A DNA stretch of 64,000 nt from Aliidiomarina taiwanensis (GTDB lineage: Bacteria > Pseudomonadota > Gammaproteobacteria > Enterobacterales > Alteromonadaceae). A program made the translations under genes and the position numbers. Every line of letters begins with the position of its first letter. Position 1 is the first letter of the stretch. The DNA lies in assembly GCF_003987015.1 (NCBI RefSeq), contig NZ_PIPQ01000008.1, positions 1 to 64,000 of the forward strand. The letters run 5' to 3'. The notes beneath the pieces are model-generated. The model was not told where the DNA came from. It saw only the letters and a program-made list of their open reading frames with translations, and did not search any database. Below, piece after piece: positions 49,752-60,291 of the stretch.

Positions 49752-50426
49752 CTAGCGTACAGCTTTATCAATTTCAGCACGCATTTGGTCTATCACTTCG
49801 GCATAATCTGGCGCATTAAAAATAGCACTGCCTGCAACAAACATATCAGCGCCAGCTGCAGCAATTTCGCCAATGTTGTCCACTTTAACACCACCGTCTA
49901 CCTCTAAGCGGATAGCGCGACCACTTTCTGTAATACGTTTGCGCACAGCACGTAGTTTTTCCAATGTGGAAGGAATAAAAGACTGTCCACCAAAGCCAGG
50001 GTTCACCGACATTAACAAAATAACATCTAGCTTATCCATGACATAGTCAAGGTAATGCAGCGGCGTGGCCGGATTTAACACCAAACCCGCTTGGCAACCT
50101 GCGTCTTTAATCAGTTGAATTGTCCGATCAATATGTACTGACGCTTCCGGGTGAAAGGTGATAATAGACGCCCCTGCCTCTGCAAACGCAGGAATGAGGG
50201 AGTCGACAGGCGACACCATCAGATGCACGTCGATAGGAGCAGTTATACCATAATCTCGTAATGCTTGGCACATCATAGGGCCAAAGGTCAAGTTTGGTAC
50301 AAAGTGGTTGTCCATTACATCAAAGTGAACCACATCAGCACCCGCCGATAAAACAGCCTCTACGTCTTCCCCAAGCCGAGCAAAATCGGCAGACAAGATA
50401 GATGGCGCAATTAAGAAGTCAGACAT
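49752..50426 (-). CDS. rpe: ribulose-phosphate 3-epimerase
   Basis: 224 residues from the ATG at 50426 ([21 protein letters not shown]); the longer upstream frame has no ribosome site. Interconverts ribulose-5-P and xylulose-5-P. TIM barrel with metal residues in [25 protein letters not shown] and LEVDGGVK. Upstream of trpS in an operon. Confidence 0.97.
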   Translation of the reverse strand: MSDFLIAPSILSADFARLGEDVEAVLSAGADVVHFDVMDNHFVPNLTFGPMMCQALRDYGITAPIDVHLMVSPVDSLIPAFAEAGASIITFHPEASVHIDRTIQLIKDAGCQAGLVLNPATPLHYLDYVMDKLDVILLMSVNPGFGGQSFIPSTLEKLRAVRKRITESGRAIRLEVDGGVKVDNIGEIAAAGADMFVAGSAIFNAPDYAEVIDQMRAEIDKAVR

Positions 50427-50582
50427 GAACAGCCCCTGTAAAAAAATAGCACGATAATCCGCAGCTAGTTTAGCAACCTCACCGCATGGGTTCACCTATT
50501 GATTTACCTAAAACTGGTAAACTTATTCACTTAATGGTATGTTTTTGCAGCAACTTCATATTCAACATCACACTTCGGGGGC

Positions 50583-50876
50583 ATGATGCGTAAACGTATA
50601 CTTGTTGGTGGAGCCAGTCTATTCGCTGTTTTTTCGGCAGTGTCCTTGACTATGCCGGCCCCGCAACAATGCCTTGATGTATTTAATGGTGTGCAAAAAA
50701 CCACGTGCACCGCAAGCACAACAAAGCAGTCTATTACTTGGCATGCTTGGGTAAAAGGGCAAAGCAGCTCTGTGCAATTTCATTTCCTTGATTTGGTAGA
50801 ACTGATGTTTAGTCCTCATGTCTCAGAGACCACACAGAAGCAAACGTCGCAAGAAAACAAAAGCCGCTTTTTTTAA
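50583..50876 (+). CDS. hypothetical small protein with signal-like N-terminus
   Basis: 97 residues (or 96 from the second Met). N-terminal MRKRILVGGASLFAVFSAVSLTMPA looks like a signal peptide. The rest has Cys in QQCLDVF and KTTCTAS, and a polar tail ENKSRFF. A GGGG stretch precedes the ATG. No family recognised; the coding status is uncertain. It lies alone between rpe and the convergent prlC. Confidence 0.45.
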   Translation: MMRKRILVGGASLFAVFSAVSLTMPAPQQCLDVFNGVQKTTCTASTTKQSITWHAWVKGQSSSVQFHFLDLVELMFSPHVSETTQKQTSQENKSRFF

Positions 50877-50920
50877 ATCACCAACCGCACCCCCTTGGTA
50901 CGGCTGGCTGTGCAACTATC

Positions 50921-52966
50921 CTAAGCGGTTTGTATTCCTGAGTGTCTCAGTAACGCGCCGATTTCTGGGTCACGGCCTCTAAACTTTCTAAATAGCTCTA
51001 CAATGTCTTGGCTACCACCCGCCGACAAAATAGCGTCTAAAAAAGCACGCCCCGTTTCTTGGTTGAAAATCCCCTCTTCTTCAAAGCGGCTAAATGCGTC
51101 GGCTGACAACACTTCAGCCCATTTGTAACTGTAATAGCCCGCGGCATACCCGCCAGCAAAAATATGCCCAAAGCTATGTTGGAAACGGTTAAACTCAGGC
51201 GGAATCACCACGGCAACTTTTTCGCGCACTTTATTCAAAATGGCTTGTACCTGGCCAGGCGCCCTCGCTGCTTTATCCATGTGTATTGCCATATCGAATA
51301 GCGAAAACTCTAACTGACGCACCATTTGCATGGCCGACTGGAAGTTGCGTGCTGCCAGCATTTTTTCCAGCAACGCCTCGGGTAAGGCTTCACCGCTTTC
51401 ATGATGCTTCGAAATGAAAGCCAAGGCTTCTTCCTCCCAGCACCAGTTTTCTAAAAACTGACTAGGCAGCTCCACTGCGTCCCAAGGCACACCGTTAATA
51501 CCTGAAATAGACGCAATGTCCATTTGAGTCAGCATATGGTGTAAACCATGGCCAAACTCGTGGAACAAGGTCACTACTTCGTCGTGAGTGAACAGCGCTG
51601 GCTGGTCTCCTTGTGGGCTATTAAAGTTGCAGGTTAAGTACGCGATGGGCTTTTGTATGCCTTGTTGCGTACGACGACGCACCGCATGGTCAGCCATCCA
51701 AGCTCCGCCCCGCTTTTTCCCTCGGGCATACAAATCTAAATAAAAGCCGGCTATGACCTGTTTGTTTTCGTCCAGCACATCGAAGTAACGGGCATCTTTA
51801 TGCCAGACATCCACGTCGTCTCGTTCCGTGAAGCTCACACCGAACAGCTTTTCTGTCACTGTGAACAGCCCTTCAATAACGCTGTGTTCAGGGAAGTACG
51901 GGCGGAGCATTTCGTCGGACACTTCGTAGGCCTCTTGCTTTAACTTTTCTGAGAAGTAAGCAATATCCCACGCTGCAAGTTCCTTGTGCCCTAAAGACTG
52001 AGCAAAGGCTTCTAGTTCCGCTCGTTCGCGCTGCGCTTGGGGAACCGAGCGTTCAGCCAAGTCATTCAGGAACGACATGACCTGCGCAGGTGATTCCGCC
52101 ATTTTGTTAGCCAATGACAGTTCAGCATAGTTCTCGAATTCCAGCAGTTCCGCCAACTCCTGGCGCAGTGCTAGGGTTTCTTCAATTATTTTCGTGTTAT
52201 CAAATTCACCCGCATTTGGCCCCAGCTCGGAAGCTCGGGTAACAAAGGCCCGGTACATTTCCTCACGCAGGGCACTGTCATCTGCATACATCATGACCGG
52301 TAAATAGCTGGGTATATCCAAGGTGAATACCCACCCTTCTACCCCTCGTTCTTTAGCAGCATTGGCTGCAGCAATGCGGGCACTCTCCGGCAAACCGGAC
52401 AAGCGTTGCTCGTCGGTGATGTGGCAATGCCACGCATGGGTTGCATCGAGTAATTGATTACTAAACAAGGAGCTGAGATCTGACAGGCGTGACTGAATTT
52501 CACCATAACGCTTTTTCTTCTCGGCTGGCAGGGCAACACCCGACAAGCGAAAGTCTTTCAACGTTTCGGTAATAACACGTTGCTGTGCCGCACTCAGTTG
52601 TTTGAACTCAGCACTTTCTGCATACGCTTTATACGCTTGATACAAACCTTCATGTTGGCCGACATAGGTACCGTAGTCTGACAGTAGCGGCAGGCAGCTG
52701 TCATGGGTTTCTCGCAGGGCATCGGAATTCACTACAGCGTTCATATGGGAAACGGGGGCCCACGCTTTATTTAACTTATCGTCTGCCTCTTCTAAAGGCG
52801 TAACCAAGGTAGCCCAAGTATGCTGTTCAACCTTGGCTGTCGCATCCACCACCTCTCGGCACTGCTGCACTAAATGTTCAATCGCAGGGCGTATATGCTC
52901 CGGCGCTATGTCGGAAAATGGAGGGTGGGCCGTGTCGGCTAACAAGGGGTTTAGTTCAAGGTTCAT
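50921..52966 (-). CDS. prlC: oligopeptidase A
   Basis: 681 residues, M3 metallopeptidase family. Degrades signal peptides and other oligopeptides in the cytoplasm. Zinc site LFHEFGHGLHHML (HEFGH with downstream Glu), N-terminal MNLELNPLLADTAHPPFSDI. Monocistronic. Confidence 0.97.
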   Translation of the reverse strand: MNLELNPLLADTAHPPFSDIAPEHIRPAIEHLVQQCREVVDATAKVEQHTWATLVTPLEEADDKLNKAWAPVSHMNAVVNSDALRETHDSCLPLLSDYGTYVGQHEGLYQAYKAYAESAEFKQLSAAQQRVITETLKDFRLSGVALPAEKKKRYGEIQSRLSDLSSLFSNQLLDATHAWHCHITDEQRLSGLPESARIAAANAAKERGVEGWVFTLDIPSYLPVMMYADDSALREEMYRAFVTRASELGPNAGEFDNTKIIEETLALRQELAELLEFENYAELSLANKMAESPAQVMSFLNDLAERSVPQAQRERAELEAFAQSLGHKELAAWDIAYFSEKLKQEAYEVSDEMLRPYFPEHSVIEGLFTVTEKLFGVSFTERDDVDVWHKDARYFDVLDENKQVIAGFYLDLYARGKKRGGAWMADHAVRRRTQQGIQKPIAYLTCNFNSPQGDQPALFTHDEVVTLFHEFGHGLHHMLTQMDIASISGINGVPWDAVELPSQFLENWCWEEEALAFISKHHESGEALPEALLEKMLAARNFQSAMQMVRQLEFSLFDMAIHMDKAARAPGQVQAILNKVREKVAVVIPPEFNRFQHSFGHIFAGGYAAGYYSYKWAEVLSADAFSRFEEEGIFNQETGRAFLDAILSAGGSQDIVELFRKFRGRDPEIGALLRHSGIQTA

Positions 52967-53106
52967 ATCCTGCCTATCGTTTTAAATAATGTATTACTGT
53001 ATACGTGAGGGTAAATGCTATGTATTTCAAGTAGCAGCCTTGGGTATGTTAGGTATCTGAAATGCCTGTTACTATATTGGCATACAACACTTTGGGATAT
53101 AACACT

Positions 53107-55395
53107 ATGGCATTGAAACGAATTGCTACGCTAACCTTGGCGGCTTCGCTCCTTGTACTAGGCTGTCAAGCAACCAATCACACAACAACATCCGCAGCTA
53201 ATCAAACTCACGGAGAGACGAGCTTTTCTTTAGCTGACCTTTATCAAGATGGCTATTTCAACACAGCTTCTGTCCCGGCTACACGCTGGTTGGAAGACGG
53301 CTCTGGGTACACTACCCTCGAGCAAAGTAAGCGAGGGCAGGGAAAAAGCATTGTCCGTTACCACCCAGAAACAGGACAGCGTACCGTACTGGTATCCGCG
53401 CAACAGCTAACCCCGAGGAGTCAAACAGAAGCATTAACAATTGCGGACTACCAATGGTCCAGTGACGCTTCGAAGCTGCTCATTTTCACAAATACCAAGC
53501 GTTCTTGGCGTACCCACACCCTCGGAGACTATTGGGTGCTTGACCGAGCCAGCAATGAACTATTTAAACTGGGCGGAAATGCCCCTGCTTCAAGCCTGCA
53601 ATTTGCAAAATTTGACCCTCAAGGCGAACGCGTTGCCTATGTGCAACAAAACAACATGTATGTGCAGTCTCTCCATTCGAAGCAAATATCACAGCTAACT
53701 TTCGACGGTGGCCCACATACCATTAATGGCACCTTTGACTGGGTGAACGAAGAAGAGTTTGGCCTACGCGATGGCTTTCGCTGGTCGCCTGACGGGCAGC
53801 ATATAGCCTACTGGCAAGTCGACACAACAGACGTCCCCTTGTTCACCATGATCGATAACGTCTCAGAACTATACCCAACCCTAACCCAGTTCCCTTATCC
53901 AAAAGTAGGAGAAACCAACTCGGCGTTACGTGTAGGGGTATTACCCGCCAGTGGCGGCGACACTACCTGGGTACAGCTACCTGGAGACCCGCGCCAACAC
54001 TATATTGTCCGTATGGATTGGGCAGGCAATAGCGACTCGCTACTGATCCAGCACATGAACCGTGCGCAAAATACCTTAAATGTATTTTTAGCAGACCGAG
54101 CTTCTGGTACTACCGAGCGCCTTATCCAAGAAAAGAGCAATGCTTGGGTAGAGCAAGTAGACGACGTGCGTTTTTTCCGTAACGGCCAAAGCTTTACATG
54201 GCAGAGCGAGCGAAGTGGGTACCGCCATCTGTATCGTTACGACGCAGACGCCTCAGGCAATAAATTAACTGCATTAACCCAAGGCAATCACGACGTGGTG
54301 CAACTGCTTGAAATTGTTGCCGACGACGCTGGAAACGGTTATGCCTACTACATTGCGTCCCCCGAGTCGCCATTACAACGATACTTATTTCGTGTTCACT
54401 TAAGCGGCAACAGTGCCCCAGAGCGGCTCACTCCCGCCTCGTGGGAAGGTACCAATGGCTACCAAATCGCCAAAGACGGCCGTTACGCCATACATACTTA
54501 TTCCCGCATGGGAGTACCACCGCAAACTCGCATGGTCAGTCTGCCAAATCATCAGGTTTTGCAGTCTATAGAGTTGAATGGCGAACTCCAAGAGCGTCTC
54601 GCCCAGCGAGTCACCAACACCACTGAGTTCTTCCAAGTCGAGGCTCAAGACGGCCTAGTGTTAGACGGCTATGTTATGAAGCCGAAAAACTTTGATGCAA
54701 GCAAAAAGTACCCTCTCATCATGTTTGTTTACGGCGAGCCTTGGGGACAAACCGTTGCAGACCGTTGGTTAGGCCATTTATGGCTATGGCACGAGTACAT
54801 GACACAGCTTGGCTTTGTGGTGGCGTCTGTAGATAACCGCGGCACTCGCTCTCCGAGGGGGCAAGCATGGCGACATTCCATTTACAAACAACTTGGCATT
54901 GTCACTGTTCGCGACCAAGCCGATGCGCTGAAGGGTATGCTGTCACGCTGGTCTTGGCTCGACGGCGACCGAGTAGGAATTTGGGGGCATAGTGGTGGCG
55001 GCTCGCAAACACTCAACGCTCTGTTCCGTTACCCGCAACTTTTCCATGTGGGTATCGCCTCTGCGCCTGTTCCAGACTTGCGCTTGTACGACACTATTTA
55101 TCAAGAGCGTTATTCTGGGTTATTGCCTGCTGACGCGGCAAGTTATGAAGCCACTTCAGCCATAACGCACGCCAAGAACCTGCAAGGCGAGCTGCTATTA
55201 ATTCACGGTACGGGCGACGACAACGTGCACTACCAAGGGTCAGAGCGACTCCAAGATGAGTTAATTCGCCACCAAAAGCAGTTCCGCTTTATGGCTTATC
55301 CAAATCGCAGCCACTCCATCACCGAGGGTGAAGGCACTTCGCTGCACTTCCGTACCCTCATGGCAGAGTTCTTTCTAGAAAAGCTCTCGCCCTAA
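53107..55395 (+). CDS. dipeptidyl peptidase IV-like S9B lipoprotein
   Basis: 762 residues from the ATG at 53107. Signal peptide with lipobox (LLVLGC, Cys at about 20). N-terminal DPP-IV beta-propeller (about 60-500) and a C-terminal alpha/beta-hydrolase. Catalytic Ser in IWGHSGGGSQT, Asp in GTGDDNVHYQ, His in NRSHSI. It should release X-Pro/X-Ala dipeptides from peptides in the periplasm, useful for protein-rich marine diets (inference). Longer upstream starts would mask the lipoprotein signal. Confidence 0.93.
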   Translation: MALKRIATLTLAASLLVLGCQATNHTTTSAANQTHGETSFSLADLYQDGYFNTASVPATRWLEDGSGYTTLEQSKRGQGKSIVRYHPETGQRTVLVSAQQLTPRSQTEALTIADYQWSSDASKLLIFTNTKRSWRTHTLGDYWVLDRASNELFKLGGNAPASSLQFAKFDPQGERVAYVQQNNMYVQSLHSKQISQLTFDGGPHTINGTFDWVNEEEFGLRDGFRWSPDGQHIAYWQVDTTDVPLFTMIDNVSELYPTLTQFPYPKVGETNSALRVGVLPASGGDTTWVQLPGDPRQHYIVRMDWAGNSDSLLIQHMNRAQNTLNVFLADRASGTTERLIQEKSNAWVEQVDDVRFFRNGQSFTWQSERSGYRHLYRYDADASGNKLTALTQGNHDVVQLLEIVADDAGNGYAYYIASPESPLQRYLFRVHLSGNSAPERLTPASWEGTNGYQIAKDGRYAIHTYSRMGVPPQTRMVSLPNHQVLQSIELNGELQERLAQRVTNTTEFFQVEAQDGLVLDGYVMKPKNFDASKKYPLIMFVYGEPWGQTVADRWLGHLWLWHEYMTQLGFVVASVDNRGTRSPRGQAWRHSIYKQLGIVTVRDQADALKGMLSRWSWLDGDRVGIWGHSGGGSQTLNALFRYPQLFHVGIASAPVPDLRLYDTIYQERYSGLLPADAASYEATSAITHAKNLQGELLLIHGTGDDNVHYQGSERLQDELIRHQKQFRFMAYPNRSHSITEGEGTSLHFRTLMAEFFLEKLSP

Positions 55396-55408
55396 AAAGC
55401 GAGCTTAA

Positions 55409-57472
55409 TCATGCGGGTCCGGGCACATGTGTGGTACGGACCCAGCCTTTTTCAATCGCTCCGCTTAAGTTATGCTCTAACGCTTCAAGTCCTGCTTTGT
55501 TCTCTTCTAGAAGCTCCATCACCCCAAGCGCTTGGTTCCTACCTTGTACCTTTCCTAGGTAAAGTGCCATATCGGCAATTTGTAGGCAGCGTTCCCAGTC
55601 ATGAATCGTCTCGACACCAGACTCAAAAGGAAATGAAATGAAGCCCGCAGTTGCTGTTACTGAAATAGTTTTACCTGCAGCCTCTACCGGTGTTTCACCA
55701 ATTGTTTTCAGCAGTTTTTCCACATACGTAGGCAAAAAGCTCGGATCCATCTCTTTTAGGTAAATCAAAAACTCTTCACCCCCCCAACGTACCACCATAT
55801 CGGTGTTACGCGACAAGCTCCGTAACCGCTGGGCTAACTCAACCAACACTTTGTCGCCTGCTGCATGGCCTTTGCGATCATTTACTTTTTTAAAGTAATC
55901 CACATCGAGTAAAATCAATGCGTCAGGATGTTTGTCTTTATTTGAGCTATCTGAGAGGCGCTGTTTATTGGTCATGGCCGCCTGAAAGGAACGGCGATTC
56001 AACAAGCCTGTCAGCGGGTCGTGACTTGACTGGTACTCCAGCTCCTGGTTGAGTGACTGCAAGCGGATATTAGCACGTCGCGCTGCACGCCAAGCCAGCA
56101 GTAATAGCAGTGACGCAAGCACAATGACCAAGCTCAACAAGTAAAATACTTTTTTCTGTAAGTCTGCATTGCGCAACTTGCTTTGTTGCGCCAGATTGCG
56201 TTGTTCAAGCAGCTCTATTTCAATGGCTTGCTCATTGGCTTGTGCACGAAGTTGCAATTCTTGAATGGCTTTGTTTCTTTCTTTGCGGCTAAACTCCTGC
56301 TGCAGTTCGCGCTGTGTTTTTAGCACATCAATTGTTTTTTCGTATAACCCAGCATGCTCATAGGCCTTGGCCATATACTGCAGTAAGTCAATGTATTCCG
56401 ACTCACTAATCACATGACGCACTTGTTCCGCAGCTTGTTCTAGAGCCGGTACACTTTCCAATGTTCCTTGCATTACGTCTATATATAAAAGGTTGAAATG
56501 CAATAAGCGCGAAGTAAGAGTGTCATTAACACGCTCTGCTTCTGATAAGGCGGCCGAAAGTATGTCACGTGCTTCTTCATAACGCTCGAGCTCCATCAGG
56601 GTCGAGCCAATATTGTTCATATTGAGTAGAATGGTTTCTTGATCGTCAAACTGTTTCGCCCATTCTATGGAGGTCTCAAAGCTTGCGATAGCCGCTTCTA
56701 ACTGTAAGAGGATGCTTTGCAAGTACCCTTTAAATAAATAAAGGCGGGCGTACTCTTTTTCTAAACCTGCCGCTTCGGCAATTTCAATGAGGTTGATGGT
56801 GGACTCTAAGCTTCGCTCGTATTGCCGCATTCCCGTATGAACTCGTGCAATGCCTTCTGTCACCAGCATGCGTCGGCGCAACGTCAGCATATTGTCGGTT
56901 TCATTCACAGCTTCTGCAGCTTGTAAGTAGTGAGACAAAGCTTGCTCATAATCGCCCACTGATCCCAGCAACTGACCTGCAGCCTGGTGAGATAAAAATC
57001 GAACACGGGGTGAACTGACATCAGGCAACAGGCGCCCCAACAGTTCCAGCTCAACTAAAGCGGCTCGGGTGTCTCCTTGGTTAAAATAAAGATTAACCAA
57101 TAAGGCCTTCATTTCAGTAATGGCAGCTGTTACACCCGATTTATTTGCCTCTTCCGCTAGCGCTATTGCTGCATTCAACGTTTGCTCGTCTATTTCAGTA
57201 GGAGACATCGCCATTACGCGATAACCAAATGCACGTGTACGTGTCTGAATAGGGGTATTCGAGTTCATCTGCCGGTAAATGGCGTCTAAGTCAGCAAGGG
57301 TAGCTGTGCCTTGTGAGTAACCAAGTAAGTACTGGTCAAGTTGAGTTTCTAGGTTTGTCGTTTCTTGGGCAACAACTCCAGCATGCAGAAAAAGGCTTGC
57401 TGTACTCACCCAGAGAAAATAAGTAAGCAGCCTTGCAAGTGTGATCAAAGAGTATTGCATGTCATTACCCAT
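55409..57472 (-). CDS. TPR-containing membrane diguanylate cyclase
   Basis: 687 residues. Signal peptide or N-terminal anchor (about 10-32), TPR-like helical repeats (about 40-390) in the periplasm, coiled coil (about 390-440), membrane helix (about 443-463) and a C-terminal GGDEF domain with active WGGEEFL. Synthesises c-di-GMP in response to a periplasmic signal sensed by the TPR part (inference). No RxxD inhibitory site is obvious just before the GGEEF motif. Confidence 0.92.
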   Translation of the reverse strand: MGNDMQYSLITLARLLTYFLWVSTASLFLHAGVVAQETTNLETQLDQYLLGYSQGTATLADLDAIYRQMNSNTPIQTRTRAFGYRVMAMSPTEIDEQTLNAAIALAEEANKSGVTAAITEMKALLVNLYFNQGDTRAALVELELLGRLLPDVSSPRVRFLSHQAAGQLLGSVGDYEQALSHYLQAAEAVNETDNMLTLRRRMLVTEGIARVHTGMRQYERSLESTINLIEIAEAAGLEKEYARLYLFKGYLQSILLQLEAAIASFETSIEWAKQFDDQETILLNMNNIGSTLMELERYEEARDILSAALSEAERVNDTLTSRLLHFNLLYIDVMQGTLESVPALEQAAEQVRHVISESEYIDLLQYMAKAYEHAGLYEKTIDVLKTQRELQQEFSRKERNKAIQELQLRAQANEQAIEIELLEQRNLAQQSKLRNADLQKKVFYLLSLVIVLASLLLLLAWRAARRANIRLQSLNQELEYQSSHDPLTGLLNRRSFQAAMTNKQRLSDSSNKDKHPDALILLDVDYFKKVNDRKGHAAGDKVLVELAQRLRSLSRNTDMVVRWGGEEFLIYLKEMDPSFLPTYVEKLLKTIGETPVEAAGKTISVTATAGFISFPFESGVETIHDWERCLQIADMALYLGKVQGRNQALGVMELLEENKAGLEALEHNLSGAIEKGWVRTTHVPGPA

Positions 57473-57598
57473 TCCACTTAAGTTCCGTTCAATTGGTTAA
57501 ACATCATGTAAATTCAGCGGCACGACCTTGATTCATGATACAGTTCGATAACAATCAGTGCTATGCATTTAATTCTGTACTTTATAAGGAGAAAAACC

Positions 57599-58093
57599 AT
57601 GAAGTCCCTTATTCTTCCTGTGGCCATTACATTAGCTTTGGCTTTTGCTGCTCCCACTCAGGCTGCTGGCTCCTATGCCGGTGTTGGCCTGTATGATTTT
57701 TACAACAGCGACATATCCTTGTCGGCTGGTACTAGCTTAAACGACCGCGTGTCCGTTCATGGCCAATATATCGACGGTCTCGACTTTGTCTTACGCGCCA
57801 CCGCTGAATACCGGCTTGAAGACGGTTTTTATGCACTCGGCGGTGTCAGCCGTTACAATGGCGCCTTTGACAATAAGTCGGGAGCTGTTCTAGGCGCTGG
57901 TTACCGTACCCAGCTCGACCGCTTCCCTGTCAATATCACTGCAAACTATGACACAGCACTCGACGGTTTCTTTTCGGTTGCCGCCACAGCTCAATATCAA
58001 GTGAATAACAAACTTGCTATTCAAGCGGGCTACCGCATAAACTCGAACGATATTGATAACGAGTTCGGTCTCGGTATTCGTATCTCTTTTTAA
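57599..58093 (+). CDS. YfaZ-like outer-membrane beta-barrel protein
   Basis: 164 residues from the ATG at 57599 (AAGGAG 8 bases upstream). Signal peptide ends at PTQAAG; the mature part is a set of alternating beta strands ending in Phe (IRISF), typical of an outer-membrane barrel. The layout AGVGLYDFYNSDISLSAGTSLNDRVSVHGQY suggests the YfaZ family (from memory). Function unknown. Ended by the terminator at 58120-58147. Confidence 0.75.
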   Translation: MKSLILPVAITLALAFAAPTQAAGSYAGVGLYDFYNSDISLSAGTSLNDRVSVHGQYIDGLDFVLRATAEYRLEDGFYALGGVSRYNGAFDNKSGAVLGAGYRTQLDRFPVNITANYDTALDGFFSVAATAQYQVNNKLAIQAGYRINSNDIDNEFGLGIRISF

Positions 58094-58119
58094 GTCAGCA
58101 CCCTCGTGCTGTTATAATG

Positions 58120-58147
58120 AAGCCACCGAACTTCGGTGGCTTTTTTA
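58120..58147 (+). terminator. terminator after YfaZ-like gene
   Basis: AAGCCACCGAA/TTCGGTGGCTT stem with a 1-base centre and T6; it lies 28 bp after the stop and just ahead of yaiI. Confidence 0.85.
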
Positions 58148-58162
58148 TTGACTGGACACCAC

Positions 58163-58615
58163 ATGAAAATATATGTAGATGCAGACGCTTGCCCAGGTGT
58201 TATTCGAGATATTCTTTGCCGTGTTGCGAAGCGCCAGCAACTTATGGTTTGCTTTGTTGCAAACCGGCTTCTGCAATTGCCTCCTTCGGCTTTTATTCAA
58301 AGCATTCGGGTCGTTGACGGTTTTGACGAGGCCGACAATGAAATAGTTCGCTTATGCCAACCCGGTGACTTAATTATCTCGGCCGACATTCCCTTGGCTG
58401 CTGAGGCCATCGACAAGGGTGCTCTTGTATTAAGCCCTCGTGGTGAACTCTTCACTCCTGAAAACATTCGTCAACGGCTTAATATGCGTGACTTTATGGA
58501 CACCTTGCGTAGCTCTGGAATACAACACGGCGGTCCTCCACCCCTTGGTCAAAAAGAGCGAAAAGACTTTGCCGACAACCTCGACCGCATTCTAGCCAAA
58601 CGCATTAAACTTTAA
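58163..58615 (+). CDS. yaiI: UPF0178 family protein (YaiI)
   Basis: 150 residues from the ATG at 58163 ([18 protein letters not shown]). PIN-like fold protein of unknown function, conserved in proteobacteria. Diagnostic DADACP near the N-terminus, [21 protein letters not shown] in the middle, and [22 protein letters not shown]. The end overlaps the convergent chemoreceptor gene by 11 bp. Confidence 0.93.
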   Translation: MKIYVDADACPGVIRDILCRVAKRQQLMVCFVANRLLQLPPSAFIQSIRVVDGFDEADNEIVRLCQPGDLIISADIPLAAEAIDKGALVLSPRGELFTPENIRQRLNMRDFMDTLRSSGIQHGGPPPLGQKERKDFADNLDRILAKRIKL

Positions 58616-60227
58616 ATTGCCCCGCAAGTTTTAGGAGCGCTTTGCCCTGTGCGTCTACCGCAGCCGACACTTCGTCGGCCTCTCGCGAACCTTTACGTGT
58701 GTCTTCCGTAAGTTCATTTACCTTAATCAGGTTTCTGTCCATTTCTTGCACAACTGCCGCCTGCTCCTCGGTTGCGCTAGCAATTTGGTGCGTCATATCA
58801 GTAATTGAGGTAACCGACTGACGTATTTCTTGCAGCGCCTGCTCTGCCGCGTCCGCTTTCTCTACACCGTCATGGGCTAGCGACACCCCTGCGTTCATTG
58901 TTTGCACAGACTCTTCCGCTGTGTTTTGCAGGCCTTGTATCATGCTCTGTATTTCTGTCGTGGCCGTAGCCGTTCTCGCCGCAAGCGTACGAACTTCATC
59001 GGCGACCACAGCAAAGCCACGTCCCTGCTCACCCGCTCGGGCCGCTTCAATCGCAGCGTTTAAGGCCAGCAAGTTCGTTTGTTCTGCAATACTTTCAATG
59101 GTGTCCAGAATGCCCCCAATGCTGACACTCTCTTCTTTTAACTTGGTAATCTGTTCACTGGCAAAACTCACTTCTTTCGCCAGTGCGTTTATTGCCGTAA
59201 TTACTTCTTGCACAACCGCTTGCCCACGATCGGTATTTTTACGCGAGTCTTCCGACGCCTCTGATGTCATTTGAGCATGCTGTGCAACTTCTGAAATTGT
59301 GGCAGACATTTCGTTCATTGCTGTTGCCAATTGTTCTATTTCACTGGCCTGCACATTTAAGGCCGAGTCAGCGCGTCCAGCCACTTCAGACGAATAGGCA
59401 GCCTGCTCGGCAAGCTCCTGGGCATTCCTCCTAAGCTCTGTCACTAATTGGTGCAAACCTTGCTGCATGCTATTAAACGCCGTGGTTGCCATACCAATTT
59501 CATCGCCATGCTCCACCGGCAAAGGGGCACTTTGCAAGTTACCTTGAGCTATGTCTTCCGCACGCTCTTGCAGGCGACGCATGGGTGTTGCTATATGCGC
59601 TCGCAACACAACCAACATCCAAATAGCCAAACCAACTGCGACTAGCATAGAGCCCCAAACAATCTTCACAGCTCGCTTCACGCTTGCTTCTGCTTGAATC
59701 ATAAGTAGCTGGCTCTCTTCAAGCATGGCCTGGCGCAAACGTTGGGTTCCATCACGCATCGTTTGCAGGTGCCTCAGAGTCTGTTCTTCATAGATACGTG
59801 CTGCTTCGGATTTGCTTTGCGCTTGGGTTAACCTGCTGGCTGACTCATGCAACAACCTGTGCGGTTGGTCCAAGGCGTCAATAGCAGTTTGTACCTGCGC
59901 TGAGCTGTCTTTATACAGTGGGGTGCTCTTAACGCTTTGGTACCATCGGCCAAACGCGCACTGCCGTGGGTTAAGTTGGCCTGCAAAGGGGCGTTCAACA
60001 AGTAAACTGTTGGCTAGCTTGTTAGCCCATACAACATGCTCTACTTCACGCTCCACCTGTTCAACAGCCGACATTAACTTTGTTTGCGTGCTTGTTGCTG
60101 TAGTATTCATGTAGTTAATGCTGCTTTGCACTAGCGTGCCCACTACAAACATAAGAAAAATAAGAGCACCAAACGACAACATAAGCTTTGCGCTTATGGT
60201 TAAGCTTTTATATCGCGATACAACCAC
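58605..60227 (-). CDS. methyl-accepting chemotaxis protein with periplasmic CZB-like zinc site
   Basis: 540 residues. Membrane helices at about 13-34 and 187-208 enclose a periplasmic helical domain with HVVWANKL (H64), QCAFGRWY (C90) and H123, H127. That is the 3His/1Cys pattern of chemoreceptor zinc-binding (CZB) domains, which are usually cytoplasmic. Cytoplasmic part: HAMP, then the signalling hairpin tip [35 protein letters not shown]. It may sense zinc or an oxidant such as hypochlorite (inference). Confidence 0.9.
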   Translation of the reverse strand: MVVSRYKSLTISAKLMLSFGALIFLMFVVGTLVQSSINYMNTTATSTQTKLMSAVEQVEREVEHVVWANKLANSLLVERPFAGQLNPRQCAFGRWYQSVKSTPLYKDSSAQVQTAIDALDQPHRLLHESASRLTQAQSKSEAARIYEEQTLRHLQTMRDGTQRLRQAMLEESQLLMIQAEASVKRAVKIVWGSMLVAVGLAIWMLVVLRAHIATPMRRLQERAEDIAQGNLQSAPLPVEHGDEIGMATTAFNSMQQGLHQLVTELRRNAQELAEQAAYSSEVAGRADSALNVQASEIEQLATAMNEMSATISEVAQHAQMTSEASEDSRKNTDRGQAVVQEVITAINALAKEVSFASEQITKLKEESVSIGGILDTIESIAEQTNLLALNAAIEAARAGEQGRGFAVVADEVRTLAARTATATTEIQSMIQGLQNTAEESVQTMNAGVSLAHDGVEKADAAEQALQEIRQSVTSITDMTHQIASATEEQAAVVQEMDRNLIKVNELTEDTRKGSREADEVSAAVDAQGKALLKLAGQFKV

Positions 60228-60291
60228 ACTGACACCTATTCAAATTGTTACAGCCGACTAGCAAACCTGCTTAATAATTCGCCCTGTTATA

